From the NCBI GenBank assembly GCA_013365325.1, contig JABVXV010000272.1, positions 1 through 64,000 on the forward strand: a stretch of DNA of 64,000 nucleotides, given 5' to 3'. Numbering within the stretch: the stretch's first letter is position 1; each line of letters begins with the position of its first letter. This document shows positions 1 through 11,635 of the stretch, in pieces. The notes under the pieces were generated by a model. It was given only the letters and a program-made list of their open reading frames with translations. It ran no database searches and had not been told where the DNA came from. Origin of the DNA: Dipetalonema caudispina. Lineage: Eukaryota; Nematoda; Chromadorea; Rhabditida; Onchocercidae. A program made the translations under genes and the position numbers.

Positions 1-286
<286 letters not shown>

Positions 287-416
287 AATCACCTCTACCA
301 CCATCACTGAATAAACGATCAGCTTAGCAACATCTTCAAAAAATTTTTTCTAATCTTTTATTTAAAAAATCGTTTTCCAGAGGAAAGTTTTTTTATGTAA
401 AAAAAAGAAAAGAAAA

Positions 417-417
<1 letters not shown>

Positions 418-455
<38 letters not shown>
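418..455. repeat. A-homopolymer
   Basis: An uninterrupted run of about 38 A. Similar runs recur across the window: 21094-21116 (T), 38377-38404 (A), 39277-39308 (T), 45665-45685 (A), 50512-50533 (T), 50756-50785 (A), 57763-57787 (A), 61261-61281 (A), 61571-61596 (T), 63544-63566 (A). No target-site duplications or retrotransposon bodies were seen beside them. Confidence 0.95.
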
Positions 456-457
<2 letters not shown>

Positions 458-1132
458 GAAATCATTACTTCTCAAAAGATTATTAATGAGAAAAGTAAGC
501 CTTTTTGAAAAGTCTTTAGATGGTTTTTCATGTAAAATGCTTGTTCCCTAGCAACATTTCAATACAATCTCCAAAAATCGCGTTTTAGAGCTCTTTTTTT
601 TTACAACTATTATAAAAATGCAATCTATTATATATTATTCATTGAAAAAATTTGCAATTATGATGATAACAGATACAATGTAATGATTATGACCCCTTAT
701 ATTTGATAACAGCATTTATTTCTTTGAGAGAATATTTGATACTAATATTCAAATTGTTTTATGTGGAGTGATATATCAAAGAACATAAGATGTGTTGACA
801 TCTGCTACATCATTTGCCATCGGAATATTTGCATTCCTTCGCAAACTCTTCAATTTTAATTTCTTATCAAATTTTCATGAGCAATCTTTAAAAGTGGTTA
901 ATATTCACATGGAATGGGAAAAGAATGGGATTACATCCCATTACTTCATCCGGAAACATTCTTAGTATTTGGCACTTTAAATCGTTTCGTTCACAAGCTT
1001 TTAATAAGTATTAGGTAGTGGCGATAGCAGAGCAGCTGGGTGTGTCCATTTCCCCGACGGATTGAAAAATGAACTGCCAAGGAAGTTTTCTTCTTTAAAT
1101 CTACATTTTTCCTATTTTCCAAAACACCTTAC

Positions 1133-1147
1133 ATATATATATTTATT

Positions 1148-1220
<73 letters not shown>

Positions 1221-1224
1221 TATA
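1133..1224. repeat. (TA)n-(GA)n compound microsatellite
   Basis: Alternating TA passes directly into alternating GA with a short GATA tail. An ORF reading through it encodes Leu-Ser and Ile-Tyr repeats and was rejected as a gene. Confidence 0.95.
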
Positions 1225-3620
1225 TCATAAAGTAACTTCGTGATGAGAAGAAAGCCTTTTGGTAAATAATTTTGAGAGTATTGAATTTTGATTTCGAGAG
1301 GAGATATTATGAGGGTTAAAAAAAGTACGGCGGATGGGGGGAAGGAAGGTTTAAATAAAATAAGATTTGTAATCTTTGGCACATTTTGCAAAGTAATAAA
1401 TTAAACAAGAACAAATGCAACATTTCCGGTGTCAAAGAAGATATTTCCGAATAAACAAGAAACTTTTATTGTATGCATTACTTATTAATTTTACTTTAGG
1501 ACGTAGAATTAATTCATCGAAGACGAAACACGAATGCATGTACTCTCCTGCATTCAGGAAGCTGACTGATTGTGATTCATCTTAATTTTCTTCAACATTT
1601 TGATGAAGTAATGAAATAATCTTAATCGTTTCGCAAAAATGATAATGCATGATGCGTTAGAAGATCTGATTATTTTGCTGGACACTGATAAAAAAATTTT
1701 GAAAGAACCATTGAGTAATCACTCGATAATCTGATTATCAGTAGGGCTTTGAATCTTAAGTAAAAATAATTCAACTCTGACTCGTACATTTTCTTGCGAG
1801 AATTATCAGTCATTCAGAAATTTTATAATTCATCAGGTCAAACTGTTGCATAGTGATTATTAACGAAGAAGAAAAGTGTACAGCAAAACAGTGGTGTGTA
1901 CCTATTAGTTATTAGTAAGCGCCAATTTGAAATCAAAAAAAGAAAATTTATTGACAAGTGTTCACCTGGAAGCATGCAAATTTTCTATTTCAATTATGCG
2001 TTGTTGTCATATGAGAGCGACGTCTGATGATAATAAGGCCCACTGGATGTCATGATCGGCTTGAGTTGATTATCCCTTGAGACAGTTGCTATCACTAACA
2101 TCAATCGTTCAAAGCATATTATAATAGAAAAGCAAAAAAAAGAGCATCATGGGGATGATCAAGGAAATGTATCGACAAGTTGCACCCACAATGATAGTAG
2201 GAAGTAAAGGTGATGATCAAGGTGATGTTACCCGCTTAGTTGTCACTGGTATTCCGCGGGTTAAATTTAAATGGACAAAAGGGGAGGGAAGGACGGAGTA
2301 AACGAATGAATGAATAGATAGATGAATGGGGGATTGCTTAAGGGAAGCTTTTCGATGAAGTGGGCAAATGCAACTACTAAAGGAGGAGCAAATCACAACA
2401 CGACCAGAAGAGCCTACTACACTCCCTGATAGGGATGATCTGTAAGGGTGTGGCTGAGGATGGATGCATATCGAAGGTTTTTTTTAACCTACAGAGAATT
2501 TGAAATTTCGAAATTAAACATATATGGACACTTAACAAGTTCATTACTTCACCAACTACAAGAAGGAGGTAACAACTAGCAATATCCATCCATGGGCTAT
2601 ATGTTTCGTCTTGATGATCCGATGATTGATATGAATCAATTTCAGATTGCTTCCGTTAAATTCTTAGGGCCTGAGCATGGATTTACATCAAATGAAAGAT
2701 ATCATTTTCAAATTGACATCTTAAGCTTTCAGCTCTGATATTTCTCTTTTGAATCATTTCTCGGAAAAATTTAAAGCCAGGGAAGTTAGATATTCACGTG
2801 AGAAATCCTACCAGTGATTTAAGCTATTATTCCTACCAGTAATGATAGGTGGAAGTCATATTATCATAAGCAATCAAAATTTAGTAATATACAGCTCCTG
2901 AGCACCACTCAACATGAAATAAATTGGTAACAAATGAAGAAATATTGAATTTCAATCTCATTTCCATCTGCGCTTGCACTGGTTCATAACAAAAACAGCT
3001 CCATAAGCTCCTATTACTTTAGCTCTATCAGTATCAATCACATGCCAACTACAATCATCATTTATGCAGTAATTCCCGTTCAGCTGTGGGAGTTTAACGA
3101 TATTAGCACTTTCGGACAGAGCAGAAAACTTACAACGTGATAAGAACTTACTGATATATTAGCAAAATATGATCAGGCGTTAAAAAAAAAAAAATCAATC
3201 ATTCCCAAAAGAATTAGGTACGGAAAATAAGCGGGATAACATGTCGAGAAAATGGACAAGTGATAAAAAGTAGAATGAATGTTTTATAAGACCAATCACT
3301 GATTTGTCTCTGCTCTCCTAACTAACCTTTTCAATCCTTAACTCTCTTCAGCTACCCATACTTATTACGCAGATGAGGAGTCTTATAATGTCCCTTCGAG
3401 TACTACGAATTCAAAATACAATAGATATAGGATTGAGAGAAAAGAGGAGAGAATACCACTCTATAATGCGAATGACTCAATGAGAGATTGATGATAGAGA
3501 AAATAGTGTGTTTATGTAGGATGATAGTTTGCACAGCGTTCTCCAACTCTCTCTCTCTCGGTTTTCTGATTATTGCGTGGATGAAGCCGGCTGTAGATAT
3601 TGTGAGCTGGTGGTCCACTT

Positions 3621-3696
3621 ACGTGTACATGCCACGTGCTACGTACGGCGTATTACGTATATAGTAGGAGTCGTTGGAACTGCTTATGTTCAACGT
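3621..3696. promoter_or_regulatory. Cluster of five ACGT cores upstream of the SERAC1-like gene
   Basis: ACGT occurs at 3621, 3634, 3641, 3655 and 3693. The second lies in a palindromic CACGTG and the third and fourth in TACGTA contexts. CACGTG is the classic bHLH E-box, and TACGTA/TACGTG-type cores bind bZIP and some bHLH-PAS factors. The cluster sits about 270-345 bases before the predicted start codon. A regulatory role is inferred from motif density only. Confidence 0.35.
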
Positions 3697-3965
3697 GAAG
3701 TCTGAGTAGTATGGGGTGACCATTTTACACTTGAAAGTGAAATATCTCTTCGGATATGCAGGAATTTAATAATTTTCCGTTGAATATCTGATCAAATCTG
3801 AGTAATTTTGGATGATTCTAAAAGATTGTGAGGATCTTCCTTCCAAAGCTTTCTTATAACTCTATTTCAGTTTGATTTAATTTCTCGACTGACTTTCATT
3901 TTAGATCATGAAATTGATGGGCTAAATTGAGAGATTAACAAATATACATACAAAAACAATTAAAA

Positions 3966-6900
3966 ATGCTGATGCGCCTTGTCGCTCCACTTTCACTCGG
4001 GTAAGTTATCCTTCTACACTTTATGTTCTCAAGCTCTTCAACTGCAGCTGAATTGAATTTTGAAAGGGATCGAGATTCAGTCAATTTAAGAAGAAACACT
4101 TCAAAACAAATGCGTGTAGTTTTTTCTGCCACTTGTTAATTTCTTTTTATGATATTTTTGTAGTATTTTCAATCTATTCTGCTTTGTGTTGTTTGAAAAA
4201 AGGAAAGGGAGTGAGACATAATCCGGATAAACTTCCAATTTAAATATATGCTTTGAAAAAAAACTTTTTTTCGCAGAAGTCTTTTCGCTGCACTGAAATG
4301 TCGTCGAGATGGGAAAATCCAGGATTCTGTTCAAGCCATCACAATGCTCAATCAAAATAAGAACGCTAAGATGGCTATGGAATATCTTGAGGGAACAGGT
4401 TGCATTTTTCAACCGTTGGAATGGATTGTCTTGAAAGATAAATGGAGAATTCACACAGATTTCAGAAGCCGACATCGAATTATGCATCCTGAATACGCAA
4501 GCTCGATTTCGCCTTGCGTTGCGTGGTAGCCCTTTATGTAAGCGAACTGCTACGACATCAGCTGAAAAATCCATTAAGTCAGTTGGAATGTTGGAAAATG
4601 CTATCAAACAGGTTGGAAGTCCTTATTGCTCTACTTCATGCTACAAACTACTCCGCTTTTTAAAAATAAGGGTTGAATTTTGTATATGTTGTGTACTTCA
4701 ATGAAGAGTTGCGAAGAATTTGCAGCTTGCAATCGATGATGAATGGGATGAAACTGTGAAATGGTTAATTCCGCATATGTATGATGAAGATGACCCTTCA
4801 TCTTATAAATACTTTCTAAAAAGGCGTCGATCTCAAGATCTACGCTTGAATCGCTTCCTTTCCCAACTGGTCCGCAAAACTGAGGTATTTTTCCCTAATT
4901 TTTAGCGGTGATTGTTCATATTTAATTTCATTCAACATTTTCATCCGAACACTCTTTTATCGCAAATTCCTCTATTTATTCTATCCTTCAACTATTAATT
5001 AATTTTGATAAAATACTGCAATCAAAGGTTCCATGTAGTACATTTATGTTACATGGCAAACATTACTTTGAAATCTATTTTCACGTCTTACGTTTTTAAT
5101 ATATTCGACTTTGGAACTTTGCAATTCAGACTGGATTTGGAAAAGAACTGGTCAGTCAAGGCATTCTAACACTACTGTTGGAACTTTGCAATCATTATCG
5201 AGAGACGAATCGTAACATTTATTTGAATGCATTGAAAATATTGGCGAATATTGTCGTGCAGAATGAATACTGTGCAACAGCAGTTGCAAATTCAGGTCGT
5301 TTTCATCGCTGTTACTTTATTGAGCTGAGTCGCTTTCTGTTTGGTTTTAAGAAATGAAATCCAGCTTTCAGAATGGCTTCCACTGCTCGCAGCTATGGCT
5401 AAGTCACAGGTTTTTGAAGAGATGCTAATGGCTGAGAAGGTGCATTATATTATCTCTTTTTCAGACTTCATCTTGCTAATCTAATTGATTTATTTCGAAA
5501 ATTTTTCTTCTGGTAGACTTGAAAGCTTATAATATTTATCTTGCTTAACTTGGCTATATCAGAGGTGACATGGGTATAATAGAAAAATAATCATTTCCTT
5601 GTCGTAGAGTTTGGCCTGTCACATGGTGATTAGGAGAGTGCCGGAGACGTTCTAAATTCGTATTTCTGCATTTTTAAGACATTTCATGCACTCTCTTCAT
5701 TGTTTAAATTTAGTAAGTAGTTTGTATGTCGTTGAGTAATACAGACTTTAGGATTTCCGTCAGGATCTTTTTATAATGTGATTTTAGTCAAATCTTTATC
5801 GGAATGTGATTTTCCAGATCTGCAATAATGGTTTGAGTGTTTTCGATAGCACTAGAAAACCACTGAAAACTAATGTTTATGAGCTTTTTCGTCCAGATGA
5901 CGACCAACCACCGATAATCGATCTAGTGCTAATCCATGGTATTCGTGGTAGCGTTTTTTGGACTTGGCGAGAAAGAGATAATCCGTCAAAGACACTACGC
6001 ACTCGATGCTGGCCTAGGGTAATGTTTATGGGGATTTCCAGCTTCTATAATTAACATTCTTTGAAAACGTGGCTTGTAACTGCTTTATTGCAGACATGGC
6101 TTCCACAAGATGTTCCTATTCCAATGCGGATACTTGCCATCGATTACTTGTCCTCGCTTGTGCATTTTGCAGGAGTTGTTGAAACAGTGAGCACAAGAGC
6201 TCAAAAATTTGCGGTGGAACTCAAAACTGCTGGTATTGGTGATCGACCCATCCTGTTCATTTGTCATAGCATGGGTGAGGATTTTGAATTGTTTTTGACG
6301 ATAGTTGATCATCCTTATTATTTATGTTTAAGTGAATTCTAGGGACCTATTTCAGGCGGTCTGTTAGTGAAACGAATTTTATTAGATGATCCAGAAATAC
6401 GTCGCAGCACGATGGGAATACTGTTTATGGCAACACCGCACCGAGGCAGTCCTTATGCCATGTATGCACCATTAGGCGTGCGACCATCTGATGATGTAAA
6501 ACTTTTGCATCAACAGAGTGCGACAAACAGACAGGTAAGGAGCTGCTTGTATGGTACAGAGTTCATAATCATTGAAATGCCGAGAATTTACTTGACAAGT
6601 GTAATTCCCGGGTTCCCTGGTAGACTTGTCAACTGCCTCATTTCAGCTTCATCAAGATTTCCTTAAAATTATTGATACAGTACCTGTGATAAGTTCGGTG
6701 GCAGAAACAGAGAAAGCACCACTTATCATGCGTCAGAAAGGCATATTAGTGCCTCCGGAAAGTGCTTATTTGGAACGTGGTGCCTTCTACCACATAAATG
6801 ATGTGGGTTTTTTTTTTCCATTTTTTAATATCCCTTAATTTAACTGCAATTTCTCAATAAAACTTCAGTGGAAAACTCCCACTTATTTCTCTGAAGTTCC

Positions 6901-7054
6901 GGATATTCTCCTCTACAAAACATTGAAATCTCAGTGAAAGTTTCAGGTACACCACAATATTTGCAAGCCCTCCGACCGACAGGATCGTATCTATAGTATA
7001 ATCTTACTGTTTATAAATGACGCTATCCATTATATCTTGAAGAGTATGAGCTAG
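3966..7054 (+). CDS. SERAC1-like serine hydrolase, 11 exons, 506 aa
   Basis: Exons by splice consensus and frame: 3966-4000, 4277-4398, 4466-4611, 4726-4884, 5130-5295, 5372-5439, 5818-6018, 6094-6274, 6356-6534, 6647-6802, 6947-7054. They join in frame to 506 residues. The C-terminal half is an alpha/beta-hydrolase of the SERAC1 family: an LIHGIRG oxyanion strand (about 270-275), nucleophile Ser358 in CHSMGG, an ATPHRGSP stretch, VPPESA near 455-459 (acid candidate Glu457) and the terminal histidine in VHHNICKP (473-474). The first half looks like helical ARM-type repeats. The N-terminus (MLMRLVAPLSLG) is basic and hydrophobic, fitting a membrane or mitochondrial signal. Human SERAC1 is about 650 aa, so the N-terminal region is shorter here. 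In vertebrates SERAC1 remodels phosphatidylglycerol at mitochondria-ER contacts and supports cardiolipin composition and cholesterol traffic. The gene converges with the choline dehydrogenase gene. The second intron, 67 bp, is needed to keep frame. Family call is firm; small exon shifts are possible. Confidence 0.88.
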
Positions 7055-8142
7055 ATGACCTGAAAGGAAAGTCTTGAACCATCAGAATGTTACAAGCCAT
7101 ATTATATAATCGCGATGCGGGCATTTCGGTCTTGGAAGTCAAGGAAGGGTTTCCAAATGATCTAGTTTCCTTGAATGGCAAATATTGACAAATGAAGCGA
7201 AATTTGCAACTGCTTTGGTTGCAAGCTTCAACCAAATATTCTACACTATGGTTCATTATTAAAAACATTCATGTAACTATTCATCGCAGTCTTCCAATAT
7301 ATATAACACGTAAGAATTTCCTTACATTACCAAAAAATCAGGACAGTTGCCTTCTACAGTAAGGTTTATATTTAATGATGTGTTTCGTAATCAGTTATAA
7401 TCCATAGAAGGAAGATTTCGTATAAATTAATCCTATATCCTCTGAAAAAATGTAACCCGACCGCCACTTAGTCGAATTTCAACAAGTAAACCATACTGTC
7501 TTGACTAAAAAAATTGATTTGTAAGCAACAAAATAATAAAACGCATTGTACCCATATGATTACTGAGACCAGACGACAAAGTAAAATATATTAGGTACGA
7601 ATAATCGTGCATTTACATGCTTGCACGATTGAAATGACAAAAAAGAATATTCATTACAATAGTATGATGTAGTAAATCCGGACAAAAAAAAAAGACTAAC
7701 AGGGAAACATGAATGAAAACAAAGAAAGCACTGAAAATTTGAGTTCCTTCGATTAGTTAGAAAAATGACAATACTGTTGGTCTAGGGATTGTTTACCGTA
7801 CACAAAACCAATACAAATTTGCTCTCGGGAAATATTATTTGCAGCCACTAGAAAATGTTCTGAAGGCAGCTGCGCATTTCATTTACAGTGTAATAAAGTT
7901 CAACACCGTGAAGAACCAACAAGATTAAATTTTTGGAAATCTTTACGAATTGAAATTAAAGGATGGCATGAGTTGGTCAATTTAAAAATCAACAAGAACC
8001 CAGACATTTAAGAACTCGAGATAATTTTTGTACACAACCAATTAAAAACAAATTAATAGATAAAACTGAAGAGCTATGAGCTACTTCAAGTTCAACAGCA
8101 ATACTAGTAAAAAAAAACTGAGCAAAGTAATGAAATTTTGGA
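7055..8142. other. Intergenic region between convergent genes
   Basis: About 1.1 kb between the stop codons of the SERAC1-like (+) and choline dehydrogenase-like (-) genes. It presumably holds both 3' UTRs. An AATAAA-like motif lies near 7530 on the plus strand. No further coding exon was recognised. Confidence 0.6.
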
Positions 8143-11100
8143 CTATGCATTGTTTGTCTGAATACACTTCGCTGAATTTTCTCCATTTGAAGACCATACT
8201 GGTACGTTTTCCACCGTCAATGGTGTATGCCTTTGTATCAAATCTGCTGCCCTTTCGGCCAGCATAATCACTGGAGCATTAAGATTTCCACTCACAATTG
8301 ATGGCATCACTGATGCATCTGCTACCTTCAAGTGATTATTTCCGAACTGCTTTTTAATGAAGATATGTAGTTCTACATTAGCGTTTTTAAACTTCAGTGT
8401 TGCAATGAAAAAACAAGCTTACGTAAAGATTCCCCACTCCATAGACGCCCATTGTTTCCGGATTGACAACAGCAAATTTATCGGACTCAGTTCCCATTTT
8501 GCATGAACAGGATGGATGATAAGCGGAAGCAGACATCGTCCGAACAAATTCATCAATCTGTCAAGATATTTGGTAATTTCCTCAAGTGACACAGTTGGCA
8601 AAAATGATGCTTCCTTGTAGTCCAAACATTTATGTGGTATGAACCCGTTAACACACTTAATGAAACTGTAGAGCTTATCGTACCTGTTCGTTGCTCTGGC
8701 AATCTTCTCCGGGTAATATCTCGTCACCGCGATATATATCAAAACTTCGCTGACTTAACAGTGCCCTAGAACAATTGGGAAAATAACTAAGTTGCTTTTA
8801 GTTTCGTCAAAACATAATCCGATGTATCAGAAAATTTCTCTCAAATAAACCTTGCAATTCGTATGGCAAGTCTAAATTCGGTATAGTCATCTATATGATC
8901 CAAATAGTTCGGATTTATGAGTGGGTGTCGCCTAGGATCATTACTAGCCAGCGTTATTGTACCCTTGGACTTGGATCGCAGTGGACCAACATGTACCTAA
9001 ATTAAACATTGAGAGTTAACTTTCCCAGGTATAAAGAGCATCTAATTTCCAGAAATCCATAAATGGTTTAAAAATTACCTGATAAGCGTGGCATTTGCCA
9101 GTAGTGCGCCCATCATCATGCACTGTAGAAGGAAGGAAATGGAACTGAATATCTGGATGGGAGACCTAAAATCAAAAGTAAACCATTTTGCTCAAGTTCA
9201 TTTCAAAATGCTGAAGTTGAAGAACTGGAAAATATATACAGAGGAAAACGAACCCTCGGTGTACTTCTCACAAAGCCACCAGACTCCAGATGACTGCTCG
9301 CTCCAAGACCAGACTTCGACAAATACCATTCCAAGCCAATTTTGATCATGTTATGAGGGAAACGCCAAGAACTTTTGTTGTAAAGTGTAATTGGTCGCGT
9401 ACATTTCTAAGCATCGTTAATCTAGTTAGAACTTGAATTCCAATCTATTTGAATTCATTTATTTCTTGTATCTATATTGAAAACCGTGACCGTCAAAAGT
9501 TGGCAGCGAAAAGAATGGAAATCTTAGCGAAAGAAACCTGTTGTACGTAGACCTCAAGATGATCCTGTAAGTTGTTTCCAACTCCCGGCAAGTGCTCGAC
9601 CACTGGAATCGAATGAGCCTGAAGGGAACTTTATTAAATGCAATCAGTCTCGAACTGCCCAAAGCATTTACAGAATGCTTATTTTTGTTGATGCATTTCT
9701 GCCAACTGAAAATTTTACTTTTATATTATCTGCTGGTCCGATTCCACTAAGAAGCAATAGCTGTGGAGTATTGATTGCACCACAGGCAAGAATCACGCCT
9801 TCTTCACAGTACACTTTCTCACGATTCCATGAATTGATATTATCAGTAAGTGGGCCATTCTGCAAGATAAAAAAAACTTTTAGGTGCGGTTATCGTGTCA
9901 TGACAAGAATCATTTAAAAATATCTTAAGTTCACAAAGTTAAGCCTATCCTACTCTCTTTTATATTGCTTTTTGCTCTATTTCTCATCAGATCTGAAAGT
10001 ACGAAAAAAAAATGACCTGAACGCGAATTTGGATAAGAGAAATGCCTGAAATTAAATATCATTCATTATCAAAAGACGACGGTGGTTTTTCCCCATACTC
10101 TGTTTTTTCAAAATCTATCAAAACTGCAAGTAAATAATTAAAAACCACTTACTTTCCTTATAAATTCGATACCAACTGCTTTGTTGTTATCAAATAAAAT
10201 GCGAGTACACAATATGTTCGACGAGGTATGCAAATTAGGGCGTGAAACTGCCTGAAACAAAGAATACAAAAGAGTATAATTAATTAATCCCTAGAACGGT
10301 CATTTGCATAGAAACATGAGCACATACAATACGCGAAAATTATTGTTACATACAGGCCACAAATAAGCTCTCGATGCACTCCAACGTAAGCCCTTATGGA
10401 TAGTGAGATCGAATGGAGCTATTCCTTCTTGTTTGTATCCATTTATGTCATCCACAACACCAACGCCAAACTACAAGAAGTACTGATTATATGTTGCATC
10501 CAAAATTTTCAAAAAATCTATGATATATCATGGAAAAACTGCAGCTAACATCATATAACTGAAATCCTATTTACTTGATCTCCGCATTCAATAAAAGCTT
10601 TGTGCAACGAGTTTTCGCATTTCCCCTGCATAACATGAAGTGGACCATTCCAACCACGATAAGGATCTGATGGTCCCTTCGACAGTTCATGAGTTTGAGC
10701 TTTTTTAAAGTAAGGAAGCACATTCCTGAAATGGTGAATTTCTTCAACGGGAAGTTTGGATTATAGTGAAAGGGCTCTAATTTTTAACTTGAAAGTAGAG
10801 AATGAACTTCAAGAAGAGATACTTGTAAGACCAATTTGTAGCCCCCTCTTGCTCCCAACGGTCATAATCAAACGGATGTCCACGAACATAAACCATTGCA
10901 TTAATAGTGGAAGAGCCTCCCCAAACACGTCCACGAGGCCAGTAAACTGTTCGACCATTCATGTTTTTTTGCGGTTGAGTGTAGTAAAACCTGTAAATTT
11001 CTGTTTACAAAACCTGATAAAATGCTCTTTTCGAAATAATATTCCCAAACTATCATTCATGGCTTCTTTTCCATTCTTATATGAATATAGCAACAGCTTA

Positions 11101-11635
11101 GCATGTCAAAGAAAGGCCTGAAGCTTCTCGGAAGTATTTCAGTACTATCTATACACCTTATCACTCATATATCCAAATGAGATGCAGCACTAAGTATATA
11201 TAATAACAGATAAATTCATCTGCAGCTTGAGTCTTTGTGGTATCAGTGAAGAAATCGAATTTACCAGTTATACTTGTCATCGCACAGATTATACATAAGT
11301 GCTGCTGGCATGTGAAATTTCCAATTCCATTTTGAATCTCGCGGCCCAGCCTCCAACAATAACACTCGATTGGCTGAATTTTCTGTTAGTCGATTAGCCT
11401 GAAACGAAATTTACTGTAACTTCTTTATGCATTTTTTAGTAATCGCCAGAGGACTCTTCTATCAAGTCTGTTAAAACTATACCAGGACACATCCGGCTGA
11501 ACCAGCTCCAACGATGATGTATGTTGGCTTCTTGTCACCCAACTCTGGATCTATGGAGCCGAAGTATCGACCCCACCCGTAATTCCGAGTTGCTGTCGTT
11601 CCCAACCATTTCTTTCCAACGAACAGTGACAGCAT
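8143..11635 (-). CDS. Choline dehydrogenase-like GMC oxidoreductase, 14 exons, 612 aa
   Basis: Exons 5' to 3' on the minus strand: 11635-11483, 11398-11265, 10990-10823, 10725-10575, 10470-10354, 10251-10153, 9859-9719, 9618-9538, 9406-9254, 9165-9079, 8996-8851, 8753-8684, 8557-8423, 8346-8143. All join in frame. Features seen: a basic N-terminus rich in Lys, Arg, Ser and Thr (mitochondrial-type), the FAD Rossmann motif GAGSAG at 43-48, GMC signature 1 ([14 protein letters not shown] from about 114), GMC signature 2 ([15 protein letters not shown], about 301-315), the active-site histidine in [11 protein letters not shown] (about His514) and the C-terminal FAD/substrate motif [12 protein letters not shown] (Asn566). 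The family oxidises choline to betaine aldehyde on the mitochondrial inner membrane and passes electrons to the respiratory chain. The ATG is preceded in frame by TAA, supporting the start. The last exon junction inserts several residues before the final motif. Substrate is inferred from family resemblance. Confidence 0.92.

Larger units (their letters stand above)
287..3965. other. Non-coding region upstream of the SERAC1-like gene
   Basis: No convincing exon was found on either strand. It contains an A-run (418-455), a (TA)n-(GA)n compound microsatellite (1133-1224), a (CT)n stretch near 3545-3560, and a cluster of ACGT cores at 3621-3696 a few hundred bases before the SERAC1-like start. 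Short ORFs here have no domain-like composition. A possible acceptor-like TTTTAG near 3899-3904, about 60 bases before the ATG, could be a spliced-leader site, but this is only suggestive. Confidence 0.6.

Noticed and set aside
4101..4607. 168-codon minus-strand ORF
   Set aside because: It lies antisense to SERAC1-like exons 2 and 3, shows no domain, and its length is explained by codon constraint on the coding strand.
8419..8742. 107-codon minus-strand ORF
   Set aside because: It is in the wrong frame. The correct frame of 8557-8423 gives the GMC active-site segment [11 protein letters not shown], and 8572-8683 is an intron.
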